This document shows, one piece after another, positions 21,617 through 32,909 of a stretch of DNA of 64,000 bases. This stretch comes from Polytrichum commune. Taxonomy: Eukaryota; Streptophyta; Polytrichopsida; Polytrichales; Polytrichaceae. Position 1 is the stretch's first letter. Each line of letters starts with the position of its first letter. The stretch spans positions 5,208,001 to 5,272,000 of the forward strand of contig OX485804.1 in NCBI GenBank assembly GCA_950295325.1, read 5' to 3'. The notes below the pieces were generated by a model that was not told the origin of the DNA, searched no databases, and was given only the letters and a program-made list of their open reading frames with translations. Made by a program: the position numbers and the translations under genes.

Positions 21617-23619
21617 TGTGAGGCCAAACCCCCCACCCTTAAGCGTCCGTAGTCCAAGTAGTGGGTTTGGGCTCACATTCCTCCGCGGTAGTGGATTTGG
21701 ACTTGGATGAGTCCATAGTGCAAGGTTCACCCTTCAAGTGGTCTTGGATTTAACTTTGGTCTTTGCTTCCTTTGTCTTGCCATCACGAGAGTGCTCCACA
21801 TTCTCCATTAAGTTGTGCACGTGGTTTATTTTTAAAGAGAGGATGCAAGTGTTAAAAAAAACACTATTCTCTATAGTCAATCTCAAATACATTTACTTGT
21901 GAAAGCCACACATAACACTAACTAGCATAATGTAACTAACTACTTGTCTATGAGCTAATTAGGTAGGCTATCTACTAAGCTCCTTCATGAACCCATCTCT
22001 TTACTTTCTAATTACATAAACCTAGCTCCTTCATAAACCCAGCTCCTTCATAAACCCAGCTTCTTAGCTTCTAACTAAACAAACCCAGCTCCTTCATAAA
22101 CCCAGCTCCTTCATGAACCCACAACTTTGTAGTTGTAATCCCCAACTACCTCACTAATTATTCAAGCCCTTAACTAATCTTCCTACCTAATTTCCCTAAT
22201 TCTACTAACAACCCCTTTCTAATCACACAATTCTTCTCTAATCCTAAAATCCTAAAATCCTAGAGAGGAGAGGGGGAGAGAGAATTTCCTAACTTCACTA
22301 AGACTAACTAATCCACACAAGTATATTTTTGCACTCATCACAACATCAAGTGCTCAACTCTTAAACATGGAACTTGCAACCACGTGTATTCAAAACATGA
22401 ACTTTAAGTACCACAAATTGGAATCATGAATTAACTTTAAAATCCTTCACGTCAACACTAATTCTACCAAGAGGTCAAGCCCTCTTCAAGGCTAACAAGC
22501 CTTGGCTCTCAAACTAAAAACTAAGCACACACATGTGCTCCAATATGGCTTCCCACACCCACACTTATAACTCGTGGGGTGCCTTGGAGCACAAAGGAAA
22601 GAGAGAGGATGAGTGAGGGAAGAATGAGGGATTATATAGTAAGCTTGAGGGGGTGAGCACCCTCAAGGCTCACGATAAGCCCTTGAGATTTCCTCCTACT
22701 TAGTAGGCGCCAATCCTATCTTCTAAGTCTTCCTCCCTCAAATGATCAACAAGGATCCTAATTCGAACATTTAAGTAGCCTTGGCTTTCTACCTACCACA
22801 CTTTACCAAACTTGGGATGCTTCAACCCAAACTTAGCCTCCTTCGCTTTCCGCCGCCATAACTTTCTCCCCTTACTTTCCCAAATCATCGCTCACCACTT
22901 AATTCAAACCACGATGCTTAACTCGTGATTTGATTGGTGCTTTGAGAATTTGCTTATCCTCCACCTTGCATTCTTCCTTGGGCCTTCCCCATTAAGTGGC
23001 CATGATGAGGTGGTCCACTTGTGCGCTCCATGTGATCCTCCATTCATCCCAATTCGAACCTTGGCTTTCTACCTACCACACTTTACCAAACTTGGGATGC
23101 TTCAACCCAAACTTAGCCTCCTTCGCTTTCCGCCGCCATAACTTTCTCCCCTTACTTTCCCAAATCGTCGCTCACCACTTAATTCAAACCACGATGCTTA
23201 ACTCGTGATTTGATTGGTGCTTTGAGAATTTGCTTATCCTCCACCTTGCATTCTTCCTTGGGCCTTCCCCATTAAGTGGCCATGATGAGGTGGTCCACTT
23301 GTGCGCTCCATGTGATCCTCCATTCATCCCAATTCGAATGCACTTGCCTCTTGAGTCATTTTGGTTGTCTCCATCCATTTGTACTAGCCTACTCACTAAC
23401 TACTCAATCCAAGTTCTCCTTACCTATCCTCATTCACTCAAATCCTTCCGAAGGTAAAAACACAATAACAACTCACATCCTAGCCTCTTACAACATGGTA
23501 CTTCTAAGACTAACATTTCACTCTTTTTATATTTTTGTGAAGTAACATGCTACTTCAAAGTGCATCAACTAACGTTTCAAGGGTCTAAAACTAAATGTGG
23601 GCACCCTTTTGGGCTCACA
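21617..23619 (-). repeat. 3' LTR of the gypsy element (left copy, 2003 bp)
   Basis: Direct copy of 30827-32909. It contains a 17-bp-type short tandem tract (cccagctccttcataaa, about 22020-22120) and a 280-bp tandem duplication (22779-23058 and 23059-23338). In this copy the short tract has fewer units, giving an LTR 80 bp shorter than its partner. Terminal hexamers TGTGAG..CTCACA are an inverted repeat. Confidence 0.95.
22779..23338. repeat. 280-bp tandem duplication inside the LTR
   Basis: Two adjacent copies start ccttggctttctacc (22779 and 23059) and are almost identical (one visible difference, aaatcatcg against aaatcgtcg). The same pair occurs in the other LTR at 32069-32628, so the duplication predates this insertion. 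Confidence 0.92.
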
Positions 23620-23640
23620 TAATTGGCGACCATCGGGGGA
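23620..23640 (+). other. tRNA-complement-like motif at the non-PBS end of the gypsy element
   Basis: Directly inside the left LTR the plus strand reads taatTGGCGACCATCGGGGGA, which looks like a primer-binding site (TGGCGACCA is the complement of a tRNA-Arg-type 3' end). gag-pol runs on the other strand, so a polypurine tract, not a PBS, is expected here, and none is seen. The same taattggcgaccat lies beside the LTR of the truncated element at 55875. Confidence 0.55.
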
Positions 23641-23680
23641 TGAATCCAAACATCTCTTGCTCCAAGGGTAAGTTGCCTAG

Positions 23681-26600
23681 TCAAGCTCGGTACTTCTTAC
23701 ATCTACTTCCCGATGTACGGGTAGGAAAGAGCTCACCATTCAACGTTTCCAATTGAATTGAATTATTAGGAAAGACCTCATAGACAAGGTAAGGTCCTAA
23801 CCATACCGCATTGAATTTCGCCGGAAATTCAAGCTTTCGTGCGTCTTGAATCATGACCATCATTCCCGGTGTTAGGGCCCTTCTCTTATGTCGTTTGTCG
23901 AAAGTAATCTTTCTCCTTCTTTGGATTGCCTCAATATGTTGAGCCGCCATTCTCCTCCCTTCGTCAAGTGCTTCCAAATCGGTTAGTCGATTTCGTAAGG
24001 ATTGACTTTCGGTAAGTCTCGTACTCACGGCCACCCTAAGTGACTCGACTTCATATTTGATTGGTAGTGTCGCTTCAAGACCATAGACTAAGGAAAATGG
24101 TGTAGCACGCGTAGTTACCTTATAGGTTGTACGGTATGCCCAAAGTGCCGCCGTTAGTTTCGTATCCCAATCCCGCTTCGAGTCTATAACCGTCTTGCGT
24201 AGTATACTCACCAAAATTCCGTTAACCCTTTCCGTTTGTCCATTGGTTTGTGGGTGGTAGGGAGTAGTCTTCCGGTGATCAATTTTAAATTTCTCTGTCA
24301 TCTCTCGAATCAAGTCATTCAAAAAGTGAGTACCCCTATCGCTTACTAGGATCTTCGGCACCCCGAACCGCGAAATTATGTTTTCGTACATAAATGTTGC
24401 CGCGTGTTCCGCCGTGTCGGTCTTCACCGCTTTGGCTTCCGCCCACTTGGTGAGGTACTCGGTTGCCACCACAATATATTTCATTCCTTTTGAAGATTGG
24501 GGATGGACCTCACCCACATAGTCGATGCCCCATTTTTCGAAAGGAAAGGGTAATGATACATGTAAAGGCATCTCCATTCTAAGGTCGTTTCGGGCATACC
24601 GTTGGCAAGCGTCGCATTTCCTTACATAGTCATGGGCGTCCTTAAATAGTGTAGGCCAAAAGTAGCCCGCTCTAAGTATTTTTTGCCCGGTGAGTTGACC
24701 CGAGAAGTGACCGCCGCAAGCGCTATCGTGGCAAGCGATTAAAATCGCTTCAACCTCCGTTTTTGACACGCATCGTCGTAAAATACCATCGGACCCCCTT
24801 CTAAACAACCTATGGCCCACTACAACAAATTGCCTACTATTTACCCTCACCTTCCTTCTCTCTTCTTTTGTCCACTCTTTGGGCAACTTGTGGGTTGTTA
24901 GAAATTCCACTATGCCCGCATACCACTCCGGTGTAGAAGTGACCACAAAGAGGCTATCATCTACTAACATATCATTTACCGGATTTTTTCCTATCTCCTC
25001 CGACAACCTAGACAAGTGGTCCGCTTGTAAATGCATACGACCCGGTTTATATTCCACCGTGTAGTCGAATTCTTCTAATAACAAAACCCACCTAGCTAAC
25101 CTACCACTTAACTCCGCCTTGTTAATTAGATACTTGATAGCCATGTGGTCAACAAAAAATACAACCGGGTTGCACATGAGGTAATGCCTAAACTTTTTAA
25201 CGGAAAACACCATGGCTAGGCACTCCCTCTCCGTTGTAGAGTAGTTTCTTTCGGCGGGGGTCAATTGCTTACTCGCATAAGCTATAGGTTGATCCTTCTC
25301 TTTTTCTTCCGTTGCCTGACAAAGCGCACTCCCTATTGCCACATTACTAGCATCACAATAGACGTGAAAAGGTTTACCCCAATTGGGTGGTATCAACACC
25401 GGATAGGTGCTCAACCTATCCCGCAATTCCTCAAAGGCTTTTTGACAAGCATCCGTCCACTCGAATTTGACATCCTTTTTTAGCAAATGGGTAATGGGCA
25501 CCGCTATCTTTGAAAAATTAGGAATAAGTTCCCGGTACCATCCCACATGTCCTAACAACTTAGAGATCCCCTTGGAATTGGTTGGAGTTGCCAAGTCGCT
25601 TATGGCCGCAATCTTATCCAGATCAGGTTCTCTACCTTTCTCACTAACAACATAACCCAACAACACTCCCTTATTCACTCCCAAAAATGTCTTATCCGGG
25701 TTCAATGCTAACCTCATCTTCCTACACCTAACCAATGCCTCCCTAACACAATGTAGGTGATCATCCACATTACTTTGTGTGCTAAAATCGTCCACAAAGA
25801 CGGTCATGGATTTGAACAACAAGTCGGTGAAGATATACATTACTAATCGTTGGAAAGTAGCCGGGGCATTACATAACCCAAATGGCATCACTACCCACAC
25901 AAAAGTACCCCAAGGTGTAGTAAAAGCCGTTTTATGGATATCTTGGAGGGCTATGGAAATTTGATTATAACCCGCATACCCATCCATAAAGGTATATCGC
26001 GAATGACCTCCAACCTCCTCAAGCAACAAGGTGATAAAAGGTAAGGGGAAGTGATCCTTTTGTGTGCACGAATTCAATTTCCTATAGTCGACACAAACCC
26101 TTAATTTCCCATTTTTTTTCTTTACTAAGACCATAGGAGAAACCCAATCCGTGATTTCCACCGGCTTGATAAACCCGGCCTTCAATAACCTTTCCAATTC
26201 CGCTTTCACCAACAATTGTAATTGAGGATTCATCCTCCTCTCCTTTTGTCTAATTGGCCTCGCCCCCGGAATTAAAGGAATCCGGTGCTCTACCATTTCC
26301 CTAGGAATTCCCTTAAGCTCATCGTAGGACCATGCAAAAGTATCACTAAACTCATCCACCAAATTGCTATACTCCCTAACCTCTTTCTCCCCCAATTTGG
26401 AGCCCATCTTCATTTGTCGGGTTTTTCCATTCTTTAATTTCACATCCACGTACCGCCAATCCGCTTCCGACACATGTGCTTGTTCCTCTTTGTTCCGATA
26501 CCAATCGGAAGGCACATTGGGGTAATCTTTCACATCTTGACCTACAACTATCCCCGTAGACGTGGTCTTGAAATGTAAAGGCTCCTCCAATTTCGATGAC

Positions 26601-29600
26601 TCAATAATCACATCCTCCTCTTGAGTCCCATCTACATGAATTAAACTAACCTCACCCTCTTCCACGTCATCTACCCAAGGTGTTAACCCACCGCTAACCC
26701 ACTCTTCCTCGGTGAGCACCTCACATGGCTCCAACAATGAGCCCTCTCCTAAACTAACACTAGGAAATTCACTCCCTAAGCCTACTTGGTGAAATGTAAC
26801 CATTACATCAACCTCGGACTCGGGGTACTCCCTTAGCCATTGGGCATAATCCCCATTATCCCCATAATTGTAAAAATTAGGACCTAGACTTCCCGAGCCC
26901 GAATCTATAACAACCCTTTGACCTTCGGGATGGACGACTCCCACCAATGCCTTGCCAATCTCATTCTCGTTTAAGTCATCAATTTCCTTCTCCAATGGCA
27001 AATACATCTCCTTCTTCATCCATCCTTCTAATGAACCAATGGACACTATGACCCTATTACCCTCCGGACCATAAGTGATGGATGGTTTAGGTCCACCCCA
27101 ATTGACCATAGCATTCGCCATCCGCAACCAAGGCCTACCTAGCAAAATGGGAAAGGTGTCCTTGTTGGAGTGCATTTTAATGACATGGAAGGTGACCAAG
27201 TACTCCTCACCTCCCGTAGTCATTCTACAATCCTTGATCATCCCCAAAGGCGTAGTCGAACTTTGATTTGCCATATTTATGACCAAAGGTGAAGGCCCCG
27301 TGGGTCCAAGTCCCAATTTTTTCATAGTATCCTCCGGTAGTATATTTAGACTACTCCCTCCGTCGACTAGCACATTAGGAACCACCTTATCTACTATAAC
27401 AACTTCTATTTCTATAGCTTTCACGTCTCTTCCACCTTGTGATTGGATCCTAGCGGCTATTTTAGCTTTCACCTTCCTCATCCTCTTGTGTACCGGCATT
27501 CCCTCCTTTAATGTTTTCCTTGCCGTGGGTGAAATTTCCAATAGTTGGCCGAAAGTAATATCCGCCTTGAGTGTACTAAGGTCCGCCCACAAGTCGTACC
27601 CGGTAGATCTTTCCACCTTAGAATTACCCACTACGTCGAATTCATCTACGGGAACCCCCGGTCCTTCCCATTCACCCACATCGCTATTATCCAAGTCATG
27701 TACCGCATTAGTCCTCTCCCTATCTTGTAAAATTATATTTTCCCTCTCCACATCCTTAGTAGCTCTTCTAGCTACCCTATCCAACTCGGAGAGATTAATC
27801 TCTTCATCCGAAGAGTAATTTCCTTGCTCTCCTATTCCTACCTCCAACGGGGCATCCCCTCTCCTAGCCCTAGTAGTTACCGCTAGTGCAGGTGCTTCTT
27901 CAACCACACCCTTACCCTTCACTAACTCATATGTAATAGCATTGGTGTGAGGAGGCCATTGACTTTGCTCCTCTCCAATTCTCGTTGGGAGAGGAAGCAT
28001 GTCATCACATGTGGCCTCCAACACTCCATCCATGAACCTAACATCTTGGGAGTGAGATGGTCCCGGATCCGTTGGAGGCGCTTGTCTCCCGTTACTACCA
28101 TTAGGTGGAACTCCTTGTCTATTTTGTATTGGAATGTAACCGGTTGTAGTTTGCAAGCCCGCCGGTGGATGAAAAGTTTGCCTAGCATTACTATGGTCAT
28201 AGTATAAGTTAGGTGGCCTAAGTTCATTGGCCGGTACTCCTTGTGGCCTAGCACCTCGCATATTATCCCTTGCTTGTTGTTGTGGATTAGCCACCGGGTA
28301 AGGGACATTAATTATTTTGTCCGGTTGGCGACACGTATCCGAGGGATGACTTCCTCCACAATTGCTACAATTAAACTCTTGACTTTCGGACCAACATTGT
28401 CCTTGAGCGTGCCACCTTCCACAAAAGGGATGAAATTCCTTCTTCTCTAAATTTTGGCCACCTTGCCCTCTAGGTTGTGGTCCTCTATTGCTTCCATTTC
28501 CATAGTGAGGTGGCGCTTGACCTCGTTGATTTTGTTGAGGTGGGTTACCGTTTCCTCTTTGGTCACGGTTTTGTCCACTTCTACAAAATTGACGCGTGTG
28601 GCCCGGTTGGCCACATTGGACACACCATAATCCGGAAGAATGCCTACCCGACTCAACCGGGGGTGGAGGCCCCGGTTGTTGACTCCGGATCATTAATGAC
28701 ATTTGATCCGTGAGGCTTTGCATTTGTTTTATCATAGCCTCTTGGAATCCTAGTTGGCTAGCACCTAGTCTTCTCTCAACCTCCTCCAAGTGTGGATCCG
28801 TTCTAGGGGCCGGTAGTGCCAAAAGAGGTGCCGGTTCCCTAACCGCTAAAGGTCGGGGACCGGTGTCCACAATGGCATATGGAATTTGGTTCTCATACTT
28901 AGCGGGTTCTACCGCTACCACCCTAGGGCGTATGGGGATGAATTGTGGGATCAATTCATCCTCCCTTCTCCATAGCCTTTCGTGATCTTTATCCAAGTTT
29001 TCAATATCTCTAGCCGCACGCTTGGCATCCGCCAAGGTCAAGGGGTTCCTTTCTAGAACACCCCTAATAGTTCCGGACTTAAAAAACCCTTGAATGAAAA
29101 ATTGCTTTAGCGTGTCGTCGTTGAGCATGGTACCCACAAATCTAGTGCACACTAAATCAAACCTCCTAATGTAAGCCGAAATTTCTTCCTCCCTTCCTTG
29201 CTTCAATGACGACAATGCCCTTAATGCGGTACTTTGACCCACTTCCGGCCTAAATTCGTTAAGAAACTCCCTTTGTAATTGTTCCCATCCCCTAAAATGT
29301 CCCTCGGCATGATCCCGATACCATTCATAGGCTTCCCCCTCTAGAGTGGTAGGAAACCACACTAACCAATAACCCGGGTCGGTTATGAGGAAGCTAGCCA
29401 ACCGTTCGATATACCGTTCCATGTGCCGAGAGGGGTCCTCATCCTTGGTCCCATAAAATTTAGGGAGATGAGATGGCATATCCATCGCCGCTAAATTTTG
29501 TGGAACCACAATTGGTAGGCCTCTTGGCCTAACCAATGGGTCTATTGGAGGTATAGGAGGTATGGGCGGAATTGGGGGTATGGGTGGTGGATCCATCCCC

Positions 29601-29917
29601 CGTTCCTCGGCCATGGTGACCGGTGAACTATTCAACAATCCCCTATCAACTTCTACCGGGAATTCTTCTCTAAGTGTGTAATTTTCCGAAGAAGTTTCAC
29701 CACTCAATTTGGAGGGAGTGATCTCCTCTTCAAGTTGAGCTCCAAGTTCTAAGGTGTCTAGAATTGATCTAGTCCTAGGTTCGACGTTCAAACAACTCTC
29801 TATTCTAACATTATCTTGTTCTAATCTATCACTGATTTTAGAGGACCGCCTCTTTCGAGTAGATTTCTCTAGTCCTACTATCAAACTTGGTTTTTGTGAG
29901 CGAGTCCTACCTTGCAT
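23681..29917 (-). CDS. gag-pol polyprotein of the Ty3/gypsy element (2078 aa)
   Basis: Single open frame from a real ATG. Gag: a proline-rich PPIPP tract (about 110-125), a retrotransposon-gag region (from about residue 150) and a CCHC knuckle (C-x2-C-x4-H-x4-C, about 432-445), with a second imperfect knuckle downstream. The protease has VDGGS near 851-855, where DTG/DSG is usual. RT has VDYRKLN and FVDD (1374-1377). RNase H has CDAS (D about 1522) and ADHLSR. Integrase has an HHCC finger and catalytic D1799, D1860, E1896; the last two are exactly 35 residues apart. The C-terminus ends shortly after the integrase without a chromodomain. Domain order PR-RT-RH-INT fixes it as Ty3/gypsy; a non-chromovirus plant lineage is inferred. 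No internal stop or frameshift is visible. The 179-residue plus-strand ORF at 27279-27818 is an antisense shadow. Confidence 0.95.
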   Translation of the reverse strand: MQGRTRSQKPSLIVGLEKSTRKRRSSKISDRLEQDNVRIESCLNVEPRTRSILDTLELGAQLEEEITPSKLSGETSSENYTLREEFPVEVDRGLLNSSPVTMAEERGMDPPPIPPIPPIPPIPPIDPLVRPRGLPIVVPQNLAAMDMPSHLPKFYGTKDEDPSRHMERYIERLASFLITDPGYWLVWFPTTLEGEAYEWYRDHAEGHFRGWEQLQREFLNEFRPEVGQSTALRALSSLKQGREEEISAYIRRFDLVCTRFVGTMLNDDTLKQFFIQGFFKSGTIRGVLERNPLTLADAKRAARDIENLDKDHERLWRREDELIPQFIPIRPRVVAVEPAKYENQIPYAIVDTGPRPLAVREPAPLLALPAPRTDPHLEEVERRLGASQLGFQEAMIKQMQSLTDQMSLMIRSQQPGPPPPVESGRHSSGLWCVQCGQPGHTRQFCRSGQNRDQRGNGNPPQQNQRGQAPPHYGNGSNRGPQPRGQGGQNLEKKEFHPFCGRWHAQGQCWSESQEFNCSNCGGSHPSDTCRQPDKIINVPYPVANPQQQARDNMRGARPQGVPANELRPPNLYYDHSNARQTFHPPAGLQTTTGYIPIQNRQGVPPNGSNGRQAPPTDPGPSHSQDVRFMDGVLEATCDDMLPLPTRIGEEQSQWPPHTNAITYELVKGKGVVEEAPALAVTTRARRGDAPLEVGIGEQGNYSSDEEINLSELDRVARRATKDVERENIILQDRERTNAVHDLDNSDVGEWEGPGVPVDEFDVVGNSKVERSTGYDLWADLSTLKADITFGQLLEISPTARKTLKEGMPVHKRMRKVKAKIAARIQSQGGRDVKAIEIEVVIVDKVVPNVLVDGGSSLNILPEDTMKKLGLGPTGPSPLVINMANQSSTTPLGMIKDCRMTTGGEEYLVTFHVIKMHSNKDTFPILLGRPWLRMANAMVNWGGPKPSITYGPEGNRVIVSIGSLEGWMKKEMYLPLEKEIDDLNENEIGKALVGVVHPEGQRVVIDSGSGSLGPNFYNYGDNGDYAQWLREYPESEVDVMVTFHQVGLGSEFPSVSLGEGSLLEPCEVLTEEEWVSGGLTPWVDDVEEGEVSLIHVDGTQEEDVIIESSKLEEPLHFKTTSTGIVVGQDVKDYPNVPSDWYRNKEEQAHVSEADWRYVDVKLKNGKTRQMKMGSKLGEKEVREYSNLVDEFSDTFAWSYDELKGIPREMVEHRIPLIPGARPIRQKERRMNPQLQLLVKAELERLLKAGFIKPVEITDWVSPMVLVKKKNGKLRVCVDYRKLNSCTQKDHFPLPFITLLLEEVGGHSRYTFMDGYAGYNQISIALQDIHKTAFTTPWGTFVWVVMPFGLCNAPATFQRLVMYIFTDLLFKSMTVFVDDFSTQSNVDDHLHCVREALVRCRKMRLALNPDKTFLGVNKGVLLGYVVSEKGREPDLDKIAAISDLATPTNSKGISKLLGHVGWYRELIPNFSKIAVPITHLLKKDVKFEWTDACQKAFEELRDRLSTYPVLIPPNWGKPFHVYCDASNVAIGSALCQATEEKEKDQPIAYASKQLTPAERNYSTTERECLAMVFSVKKFRHYLMCNPVVFFVDHMAIKYLINKAELSGRLARWVLLLEEFDYTVEYKPGRMHLQADHLSRLSEEIGKNPVNDMLVDDSLFVVTSTPEWYAGIVEFLTTHKLPKEWTKEERRKVRVNSRQFVVVGHRLFRRGSDGILRRCVSKTEVEAILIACHDSACGGHFSGQLTGQKILRAGYFWPTLFKDAHDYVRKCDACQRYARNDLRMEMPLHVSLPFPFEKWGIDYVGEVHPQSSKGMKYIVVATEYLTKWAEAKAVKTDTAEHAATFMYENIISRFGVPKILVSDRGTHFLNDLIREMTEKFKIDHRKTTPYHPQTNGQTERVNGILVSILRKTVIDSKRDWDTKLTAALWAYRTTYKVTTRATPFSLVYGLEATLPIKYEVESLRVAVSTRLTESQSLRNRLTDLEALDEGRRMAAQHIEAIQRRRKITFDKRHKRRALTPGMMVMIQDARKLEFPAKFNAVWLGPYLVYEVFPNNSIQLETLNGELFPTRTSGSRCKKYRA

Positions 29918-30826
29918 TCCATAAGAATCGATCGACCCTCACTTGACCACACATAATCCTAGCAATTCCCCTCTTAATATTTTCACTTGTCTTGGTGTGG
30001 TTATAATTTTTTTAGGAGGTGAGGAAAAGAACCTGCAAGCCCACTTAGGTGAAAGAATCCCAATAGGGGATAGGCATGTTCATGTTAATTTTTTGGTTAA
30101 GTCGGAGCATCACCTCCGCACCTTCCCGCAAATTAACACTCACCACAATACCGATTGTGAGGGGGTGACCTTCCGAGTAGATTATGTTAAAAGTCGAGGC
30201 TTCACCCTTCAACTTCTCACACCATCCACAATTCGGGAATTACCCTCTACAACGGATAACAACAATCACGAGTACAAAAGGCATTCCTTAATTAGTTAAT
30301 GAGTTCACTTTGAAGAAATAAACATACCTTGAGCAATCGCATCCCCCTGTGAGTTAGCACTCCCCTCAATCGTGACTCAATGTAACAACACCATAAACTT
30401 TGTGAAATATTAATTTAATCTAGAGCATGAAATGACAACTCCCAAAACTTTGAGACTCACCCCGGGGTGAGTGTCAAAGTTCAATGTCCTAAGGTGAATT
30501 TACCCTCTAATGTTTTAATGAGCTACTCGGTTATAGGTTCCTTTTAAGTTCTTAGCAAATCCCCAAAAAGGTTGAGGACGTACCTTCGCCGCGCTCCTTC
30601 CTCAAAAATGAATTTGCGTAATTGACAATGCAATTCATTCCAAGGAATAGTTGAAATACAATGAATTCAAATGTAACCCAAAGAGAGAATACTTACCGAG
30701 TTTCGGGTGCACCTTCCCTTCTCTCAAGTTTGTGTCTCCAATTTTTCCTAGTTGCCTCCAAGTCTCCTAGTCGCCTCCAAGTCTTGTAACTACCTTCCGC
30801 TTCGCTCCCGGCGGACGCACCAATTA
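29918..30826 (-). other. Untranslated leader of the gypsy element
   Basis: About 0.9 kb between the gag-pol start and the 5' LTR (right-hand copy). It has no long ORF on the coding strand; a 118-residue plus-strand ORF at 29943-30299 is not recognisable and is antisense to the element. The PBS is at its outer end. Confidence 0.7.
30803..30822 (-). other. Primer-binding site, tRNA-Gly type
   Basis: On the minus strand, four bases inside the 5' LTR, the sequence reads TGGTGCGTCCGCCGGGAG. It is complementary, with one difference I can see, to the 3' end of plant tRNA-Gly(UCC) as I remember it (..CCCGGCAGACGCA plus CCA). This fixes the right LTR as the 5' LTR and agrees with the gag-pol orientation. 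Confidence 0.7.
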
Positions 30827-32909
30827 TGTGAGGCCAAACCCCCCACCCTTAAGCGTCCGTAGTCCGAGTAGTGGGTTTGGGCTCACATTCCTCCGCGGTA
30901 GTGGATTTGGACTTGGATGAGTCCATAGTGCAAGGTTCACCCTTCAAGTGGTCTTGGATTTAACTTTGGTCTTTGCTTCCTTTGTCTTGCCATCGCGAGA
31001 GTGCTCCACATTCTCCATTAAGTTGTGCACGTGGTTTATTTTTAAAGAGAGGATGCAAGTGTTAAAAAAAACACTATTCTCTATAGTCAATCTCAAATAC
31101 ATTTACTTGTGAAAGCCACACATAACACTAACTAGCATAATGTAACTAACTACTTGTCTATGAGCTAATTAGGTAGGCTATCTACTAAGCTCCTTCATGA
31201 ACCCATCTCTTTACTTTCTAATTACATAAACCTAGCTCCTTCATAAACTCAGCTCCTTCATAAACCCAGCTTCTTAGCTTCTAACTAAACAAACCCAGCT
31301 CCTTCATAAACCCAGGTCCTTCATAAACCCAGCTCTTTACTTTCTAACTAAACAAACCCAGCTCCTTCATAAACCCAGCTCCTTCATAAACCCAGCTCCT
31401 TCATGAACCCACAACTTTGTAGTTGTAATCCCCAACTACCTCACTAATTATTCAAGCCCTTAACTAATCTTCCTACCTAATTTCCCTAATTCTACTAACA
31501 ACCCCTTTCTAATCACACAATTCTTCTCTAATCCTAAAATCCTAAAATCCTAGAGAGGAGAGGGGGAGAGAGAATTTCCTAACTTCACTAAGACTAACTA
31601 ATCCACACAAGTATATTTTTGCACTCATCACAACATCAAGTGCTCAACTCTTAAACATGGAACTTGCAACCACGTGTATTCAAAACATGAACTTTAAGTA
31701 CCACAAATTGGAATCATGAATTAACTTTAAAATCCTTCACGTCAACACTAATTCTACCAAGAGGTCAAGCCCTCTTCAAGGCTAACAAGCCTTGGCTCTC
31801 AAACTAAAAACTAAGCACACACATGTGCTCCAATATGGCTTCCCACACCCACACTTATAACTCGTGGGGTGCCTTGGAGCACAAAGGAAAGAGAGAGGAT
31901 GAGTGAGGGAAGAATGAGGGATTATATAGTAAGCTTGAGGGGGTGAGCACCCTCAAGGCTCACGATAAGCCCTTGAGATTTCCTCCTACTTAGTAGGCGC
32001 CAATCCTATCTTCTAAGTCTTCCTCCCTCAAATGATCAACAAGGATCCTAATTCGAACATTTAAGTAGCCTTGGCTTTCTACCTACCACACTTTACCAAA
32101 CTTGGGATGCTTCAACCCAAACTTAGCCTCCTTCGCTTTCCGCCGCCATAACTTTCTCCCCTTACTTTCCCAAATCATCGCTCACCACTTAATTCAAACC
32201 ACGATGCTTAACTCGTGATTTGATTGGTGCTTTGAGAATTTGCTTATCCTCCACCTTGCATTCTTCCTTGGGCCTTCCCCATTAAGTGGCCATGATGAGG
32301 TGGTCCACTTGTGCGCTCCATGTGATCCTCCATTCATCCCAATTCGAACCTTGGCTTTCTACCTACCACACTTTACCAAACTTGGGATGCTTCAACCCAA
32401 ACTTAGCCTCCTTCGCTTTCCGCCGCCATAACTTTCTCCCCTTACTTTCCCAAATCGTCGCTCACCACTTAATTCAAACCACGATGCTTAACTCGTGATT
32501 TGATTGGTGCTTTGAGAATTTGCTTATCCTCCACCTTGCATTCTTCCTTGGGCCTTCCCCATTAAGTGGCCATGATGAGGTGGTCCACTTGTGCGCTCCA
32601 TGTGATCCTCCATTCATCCCAATTCGAATGCACTTGCCTCTTGAGTCATTTTGGTTGTCTCCATCCATTTGTACTAGCCTACTCACTAACTACTCAATCC
32701 AAGTTCTCCTTACCTATCCTCATTCACTCAAATCCTTCCGAAGGTAAAAACACAATAACAACTCACATCCTAGCCTCTTACAACATGGTACTTCTAAGAC
32801 TAACATTTCACTCTTTTTATATTTTTGTGAAGTAACATGCTACTTCAAAGTGCATCAACTAACGTTTCAAGGGTCTAAAACTAAATGTGGGCACCCTTTT
32901 GGGCTCACA
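30827..32909 (-). repeat. 5' LTR of the gypsy element (right copy, 2083 bp)
   Basis: Direct copy of 21617-23619. It differs by a few substitutions (for example agtccgagta against agtccaagta) and by extra units of the cccagctccttcataaa tract around 31225-31405. The 280-bp internal duplication is at 32069-32348 and 32349-32628. The promoter should be here, on the minus strand; I did not fix a TATA box. Confidence 0.95.

Noticed and set aside
23620-23640. Reading the gypsy element in plus orientation from the PBS-like motif
   Set aside because: gag-pol, the tRNA-Gly PBS and domain order all run on the minus strand, so the plus-strand motif cannot be the working PBS of this element.
27279-27818. 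179-codon plus-strand ORF
   Set aside because: Antisense to the protease region of the intact gag-pol; no domain of its own.
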